Of a stretch of 64,000 bases of DNA, positions 59,097 through 64,000 are shown one piece after another (position 1 is the first letter of the stretch; every line of letters begins with the position of its first letter). Both the position numbers and the translations under genes were made by a program. Under the pieces are notes generated by a model, which made no database searches, was not told where the DNA came from, and saw only the letters and a list, made by a program, of their open reading frames with translations. This DNA comes from Calliopum simillimum (lineage: Eukaryota > Arthropoda > Insecta > Diptera > Lauxaniidae). The stretch is from the NCBI GenBank assembly GCA_951812925.1, contig OX638371.1, positions 83,213,697 through 83,277,696 on the forward strand. The letters are read 5' to 3'.

Positions 59097-59642
59097 CTAA
59101 AGAAATTTTAATTTATAACATTCAACTTTGTACGAGATATTTATTTGTTTAAAATACCTATAAATAAAAACGATCAGAAAAAAAACACTTTTTGAGCCAA
59201 AATTACTATTGTAAGAAATTGTCAACGTTAATATAAGGCTGATTGCAATGTACAAAATTATGTTGTATGGTCGCAAATCGGCTTCAAACATCGTCCTTAT
59301 TTTTATATCTACATGCTTGATTAAAAAATGTAATTTTTGTCTATTTTTAGATTGTCAGAAAAACACAACATTTGAACCGCTCTGATAAGTAGGTACAATT
59401 TAAAAATAAATATGATCCACTGATCAAACGCTCAAAAAGTGCTAACGATAGTTTCAAGTCAACATATCGAGCCCTAACTGCCAAAAAGACTTAACCGACA
59501 AAAGGTAAATTTTACAGGAGAAGGTTTTTTTTATATATCTGTGCATTTAGGATAGCTTTTACAGTGAAAGTTAGTAAGTAGTAGATAGATAGAAGTAGTA
59601 GATATGCTATACGATAGTTTTATTCACCTACTTATAATATAA

Positions 59643-59914
59643 CCGATATTTTTCAGTGTTGTGGCGGCTAAGCCTTTATTTACATTTCCAGATTCTCCAT
59701 CTGATCAACCGTTTGTGTACCGAAAAACATTTGTGGTCACAAATACTATTAATTCGCTTTAAGACCTTTTAAGAAATTTTCCTTTTTTATTACATTATTT
59801 GCAAATTATTTTTAACGCTAAAAGTAAAAAGTTATTTCGCTTGAAAATTTAGACTTAACCAAAAACTAGTAAGGATGTAACGTAAACGCTCAACATTATT
59901 ATACCCTATACTGT
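59643..59914. other. Intron or 5' flank, nothing supported
   Basis: An ATG followed by a GTAAAT donor-like word on the minus strand near 59685 would join out of phase and was not accepted. Confidence 0.35.
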
Positions 59915-60399
59915 TGTATCTTGAAATTTTGCTCATATGGAGGTGCCACGCCCTCTTGTCCGATTTCACCCAGTTTTTGTTGAGAGCTTGCATTTATAAA
60001 TAGTTTTTAGTGTCTGAGTAAAATTAAGTTAGATTATCTCAAAAAACGCTTTCAGTATAGCGTTTTGAATTTTTTACTTATATGGGAGGTGCCACGCAGT
60101 CTTGTCCAAATTCACTTAGTTTTTGCTCAGAGCTTGTGATAACAATTCGTAGTATAAGTGTATGTTTTGGTTTCATTGCCGTGAAAAATACTAGCAAAGT
60201 TGCATTTTGAAAATATTTTTTTTATGGGCGATAGGCGTGTTCGTTGACCCACGAGCTAACTTTGACAACGGAGGCAATGTTCCAAATTTCATGGAATTAT
60301 CTTGCTTAGTTTTCCCAAAAAATTAATTTTCACACACAGCCAGCTAGCCAGACAGATGGACATGGCTATATCGACTCAAGAGGTGACGCTGATAAAGAA
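59915..60399. repeat. Dispersed fly repeat, reversed copy, split by a transposon
   Basis: GAGGTGCCACGCCCTCTTGT and 'acagatggacatggctatat' match the reverse of 37767-38520. The copy resumes after the insertion at 63489-63578 with CAAACGGAAGGACAAAGTGA and ends GGGTATAAAAATAT. Confidence 0.65.
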
Positions 60400-60733
60400 T
60401 AGGGTAAGGGAGTTAAATATGGACTACGTGGGTAATATGGACCACACCGTTATTTCCCACTGTATGCATAGGATTGACCGTTATTCATGTTCAAACTTAA
60501 CGCTAATACCTAAAGCTTATAATATGGCGATTTTAGCGTTCGGTGAAGTCGCATGTTTTTGTAAAGTTGATTTTTCTAAAAAAAAGATCAGTGATAATTT
60601 TTTTTCTAGTGAGTATATTTCATTATTTCACTTTATAGACATCGCGCTTTTAAGTAAATGGTTAATTATATAAAGTCAGTGAATACCATTTATAATTTAT
60701 TAGCACAAATAAGTTCATTAACCAAAAGAGTTT

Positions 60734-61020
60734 TTGATAAAAAAACCCTTTATTTCACCAACACGTGATGTGGATAATATGGACCACCAAAGAAAAAAGC
60801 CTCACAAACAAATGAATTTATCATCTTTTTCAGATGGGGAATCTAGTTTCAGTTTTCATGACGAGTCTGGTGGTCATTATATGCAATTCGTTAACTACAA
60901 AAGAAAAAAATTATAAAAAATGAATATAAAGTAATACCCTTTACTCAGAAGATCGACGTGGCAAATTTTGGGTTGAATGTGTAATCTGACGTTCTTGGAG
61001 TCATGAAAAATGTGCCTAAT
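60734..61020 (+). pseudogene. pogo-like transposase C-terminal remnant with zinc-finger-like tail
   Basis: The plus strand reads an acidic Ser-rich stretch (SSFSDGESSFSFHDESGG). After a frame break near 60915-60930 it reads SEDRRGKFWVECVI, a stop, then RSWSHEKCA. The W-x-x-C-x-x-[C]-x-x-W-x-H-x-x-C arrangement is a small zinc-binding tail found at the C-terminus of many pogo/Tigger-type transposases; here a stop falls within it. The catalytic domain is absent. Confidence 0.55.
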
Positions 61021-61454
61021 GTGGAAGTGGCATTTTTATATGCAACTTCTGTACCAAATGGACTATATGTTCCATATGACACTACCCAATGTGCACAAAA
61101 ACGGATGAGGATCCGTTTCGAATCCAATACGAGTTCATAAAGGTATAAAAAACGTAATCCGCGGTAACGGATCCATTTCGAACCCGTAACGTACATCAAA
61201 AACGAATTCAAAACGCTTTGTTTAGATAAAAAAAAAAACATTTTGAAGCGCTTATTAGCGAATAAAAAAAAATTAAATTCCGCAGTGCGGGCCCGTTTCG
61301 AATCCGAAACTTATGTAAAAACGAATTCAAAACGGATTTGCTTTTAAATATGTTAATGCTGTATATTTACAGAAAAAAACCGTTTTGATGCGCCTATTAG
61401 CAATTAAAAAATAATAAAAAGAAAAAAAAGGAAGAAAAGTAAAGGGTAAAAATC

Positions 61455-61495
61455 CACCTCTGGTAGGATTCGAACCTGGGCAAATCCGTTTCGAT
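61455..61495 (-). other. tRNA-derived B-box fragment (also at about 62119-62159)
   Basis: On the minus strand, CCCAGGTTCGAATCCTACC contains a perfect GGTTCGAATCC B-box followed by AGAGGTGG. No A-box or acceptor stem accompanies it. It is present once in each left half of the nested element. Confidence 0.5.
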
Positions 61496-62463
61496 TCCGT
61501 AATTTTGCTTTAATTAATTTTTATGATAAAAAAAATATTTTTGATTTGTTTTTTTTTTTATTTTTATTTTATTGCGTATGATTTTTTGTAAACTTTTCAA
61601 ACTCTGTTTGAAAAAATGTTTTTGATTCCAAATTTGACTATATAACATTTTTTATCAAAAGAAGGGAAGAAAAACAACACAGAATACTTATAAAAAAACA
61701 ACAGAAATTTGTTTAATATACAAACTTTAAATCTCAACATCAAATAAGCCCAATGTGCACAAAAACGGATGAGGATCCGTTTCGAATCCGTTACGAGTTC
61801 AAAGAGGTATAAAAAACGTAATCCGCGGTAACGGATCCATTTCGAACCCGTAACGTTCATCAAAAACGAATTCAAAACGCTTTGTTTAGATAAAAAAAAA
61901 AAAACATTTTGAAGCGCTTATTAGCGAATAAAAAAAAATTAAATTAGGCAGTGCGGGCCCGTTTCGAATCCGAAACTTATGTAAAAACGAATTCAAAACG
62001 GATTTGCTTTTAAATATGTTAATGCTGTATATTTAATGAAAAAAACCGTTTTGATGCGCCTATTAGCAATTAAAAAATAATAAAAAGAAAAAACAGGAAG
62101 AAAAATAAAGGGTAAAAAACCACCTCTGGTAGGATTCGAACCTGGGCAAATCCGTTTCGATTCCGTAAATACTTCAAATACGAACTCAAAACGGATTTGC
62201 TTTATTTAATTTTTATGATAAAAAAAATATTTTTGATTTGTTTTTTTTTTTTCTTTTTATTTTATTGCGTATGATTTTTTGTAAACTTTTCAAACTCTGT
62301 TTGAAAAAATGTTTTTGATTCCAAATTTGAGTATATAACATTTTTTATCAAAAGAAGGGAAGAAAAACAACACAGAATACTTATAAAAAAACAACAGAAA
62401 TTTGTTTAATATACAAACTTTAAATCTCAACATCGAATAAGTCTACATCAGTTAAGCAAACAT

Positions 62464-62552
62464 CATATCGGTCAATAGCCAAGTTGTCTAACGGCTAGTG
62501 TATGAAAGAGTAATACCCCGGGAGCCTGAGTTCGACTCCCGGCCGGGCTAGT
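62464..62552 (+). other. tRNA-like sequence, copy 1 in the nested element
   Basis: TAGCCAAGTTGTCTAACGGC resembles a D-arm/A-box. GTAT...ATAC could form an anticodon stem with a non-standard loop. GAGTTCGACTCC is B-box-like, and the 3' end CCGGGCTA pairs with the 5' TAGCC over five bases. The T-arm has a mismatch and the base before the anticodon is not T, so this is a tRNA-derived module, not a tRNA gene. Confidence 0.5.
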
Positions 62553-62881
62553 AATTTTTTTTTTTTTTTGTTATTTTGTTTTTTTTTAATTAAAAATAAG
62601 CGCTTCACCCTGTTTTCTTTTTTTTTTTATAAGCAGCATTAACATTATTAAAAGCGAATCCGTTTTGAATTCGTTTTTGATGTACGTTACAGGTTCGAAA
62701 CGGATCCATAAAAGAAGAAAAAACGATTCGTTTTTTTTTTAGGAATCCTTCCCGCAAACGGATCAGTAACGGATACTTAACGGATTCCGTAACGGATAAA
62801 AAGAACGAAAATATGAACCCGTTACGGATCCGAAACGAGTCCGTTTGGCACACTGGGAGTCTACATCAGTTAAGTAGACAT

Positions 62882-62968
62882 CATATTGGTCAACAGCCTA
62901 GTTGTCTAACGTCTCGTGTATGAAAGAGTAATACCCCGGGAGCCTGAGTTCAACTCCCGGCCGGGCTA
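62882..62968 (+). other. tRNA-like sequence, copy 2 in the nested element
   Basis: Same module as 62464-62552 in the second right half. GTTCGA has become GTTCAA in the B-box, and TAACGGCTAG has become TAACGTCTCG. The decay shows that it is not maintained as a tRNA. Confidence 0.5.
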
Positions 62969-63578
62969 TTATTTTTTATTTTTTTTTTTTGTTATTTGGT
63001 TTTTTTTTTTAATTAAAAATAAGCGCTTCACCCTGTTTTCTTTTTTTTTTATAAGCAGCATTAACATTATTAAAAGCGAATCCGTTTTGAATTCGTTTTT
63101 GATGTACGTTACAGGTTCGAAACGGATCCATAAAAGAAGAAAAAACGATTCGTTTTTTTTTTTAGGAATCCTTCCCGCAAACGGATCAGTAACGGATACG
63201 TAACGGATTCCGTAACGGATAAAAAGAACGAAAATATGAACCCGTTACGGATCCGAAACGAGTCCGTTTGGCACACTGGGTACCTTTTTTTTTATCTTCA
63301 TTTTGAGTATTTTCAGTTTTTTAATTTTTTTTCTTTATCCTGATGAGATATTTATCTAAAAGTGAATCAGAATAAAGGTTAACTGTTTCCTTTACTGAAT
63401 GACATAAAATTAATTGTTTTGTCTTATGTATTTTGGGTTTTATTTAAAAAAGAAAGATGGGTGGTCCATATTTCCCTCCCTTACCCTATATGTATATACT
63501 TTACCATAACTGCCACGCCTCCTTCTCAGTCTTACAAACGGAAGGACAAAGTGAATATACTCTGGGTGTAGGGTATAA

Positions 63579-64000
63579 AAATATAAACAAAATACTTCGA
63601 ATGGCGCTTAAGCCTAAATTGCTTTTGCTATAACACCGTAACGGTACTTTTTACAGCTATGAAATTTGTAGAGAAGATGCGTACGAACACGAATTCTCGA
63701 TTTTCATCAAAAAACGAAAATCCAAAATCGTGTCGGTTAAGTCTTTTTTGCGGTTAGGTCTAGATATGGTAAAAAAAACATTTTATTTAATATAAATAAC
63801 ACAGGCCCACAAAAAATAAAAAGCACCATGCGCGAAAGATCAGACCACCTGAACTTTATGTTTTCGGGGTCGCTGAATCCGAATATGGCGCCAGAATAGC
63901 GAAGTTGGTTCGCGTTTTTTCAGAAATCAACAATAATGCTGAAAATTAGAGATTTTTCCTGGTTTCTGAAAAAACGCGTGACAACTTCGCTATTCTGGAA
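63579..64000. other. Right-edge sequence with an inverted repeat, otherwise nothing
   Basis: GCCAGAATAGCGAAGTTG at about 63891 is mirrored near 63980-63997, and 'gcgttttttcagaaa' is mirrored as 'tttctgaaaaaacgcg'. This forms a palindrome around 63940 that may continue past the edge. No exon is recognised. Confidence 0.45.

Larger units (their letters stand above)
49528..59642. repeat. Segmental duplication, block B (eight exons)
   Basis: Direct duplicate of block A, expanded by insertions at 50428-51699, 51714-52646 and 53017-54338 and by the larger Tc1-like copy at 57248-58650. The two blocks are separated by about 1.65 kb containing the dispersed repeat and a mariner fragment. Confidence 0.9.
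61085..63280. mobile_element. Nested TIR element with duplicated left and right halves (L-L-R-R)
   Basis: The ends CCCAATGTGCACAAAAACGG and the mirrored CCCAGTGTGCCAAACGGACT are flanked by TA. The left half occurs twice in tandem (61085-61748, 61749-62439) and the right half twice (62440-62857, 62858-63280). Within every part, variants of AACGGATCCGTTTCGAATCC and its complement recur tens of bases apart. No transposase is seen. Minus-strand open frames (61241-60945, 61875-61597) are products of the repeat. Confidence 0.8.
60402..63486. mobile_element. pogo-like DNA transposon remnant with TA target duplication
   Basis: The ends GGGTAAGGGAGTTAAATATG and the mirrored GGGTAAGGGAGGGAAATATG have TA on both sides (60400-60401, 63487-63488). 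Subterminal 'aatatggaccac' is mirrored at 63458-63470. It holds a transposase C-terminal remnant (60734-61000) and is itself split by the element at 61085-63280. Confidence 0.82.

Noticed and set aside
59660..59700. ATG with a GTAAAT donor-like word upstream of block B
   Set aside because: It would join the array out of phase, whereas all other junctions are phase 0.
60945..61875. Two similar minus-strand frames sharing SFLMxVTGSKWIRYRG
   Set aside because: The similarity comes from the duplicated left half of the nested element, and the peptide is a reading of its AACGGATCC repeats.
62464..62968. Two tRNA genes
   Set aside because: Acceptor stem pairs over only five bases, the T-arm has a mismatch, the anticodon loop lacks the expected T, and both copies are decaying inside a transposon.

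Overview
The window looks like a repeat-rich nuclear genome of a fly (Diptera, probably Brachycera). It is AT-rich, with GT-AG introns and remnants of mariner, Tc1, pogo-like, hAT-like, piggyBac-like and foldback DNA transposons. It also carries a dispersed repeat with the GGGTATA...CTTTGTCCTTCCGTTTG end type seen in fly genomes. The assignment is inference from repeat style; no species is claimed. No bacterial or organellar gene is seen.

Nearly all convincing coding sequence is on the minus strand and reads as one very large gene, transcribed from about 59.1 kb to 0.5 kb and open at both window edges. It has an upstream array of 35 microexons (21-75 nt) followed by four large exons and three more microexons. 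Every accepted exon is a multiple of three, begins and ends in phase 0, has no stop in the shared frame, and has a GT donor and AG acceptor. Three large exons (1073-1780, 6141-6845, 7128-7832) each encode a complete Ulp1/SENP-type (C48) cysteine protease domain with His, Asp, Gln and Cys in place. The fourth (1867-2550) encodes an alternating Glu/Gln-Ala tract and a Ser-Pro-rich tract.

The microexon array is modular. A five-exon set, in transcription order a Cys/Gly exon, three 11-codon Gln/Arg/Ala exons and an AAKKYPIPKR-type exon, recurs about four times (42.2-40.0, 39.1-34.1, 30.7-26.2 and 20.6-17.3 kb). An eight-exon block at 40.37-47.88 kb is duplicated at 49.53-59.64 kb. In several of its exons only synonymous changes separate the copies while the introns have diverged, which supports the exons as functional coding sequence.

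The introns are packed with non-autonomous DNA elements: long palindromic foldbacks (7977-11340, 13998-16216, 20599-22970, 23972-26014, 53017-54338), TTAA elements (5441-5945, 26517-28496, 51714-52646), hAT-like copies with 8-bp target duplications (31849-34051, 35837-36570), a 104-107 bp palindromic MITE with 3-bp target duplication (2783-2886, 36186-36292) and a nested pogo-like complex at the right edge (60402-63486). Because the gene's own modules are paralogous, several insertions can be compared with an unoccupied paralogous site inside this window. The best candidate for an undescribed system is the microexon-array, triple-Ulp gene.
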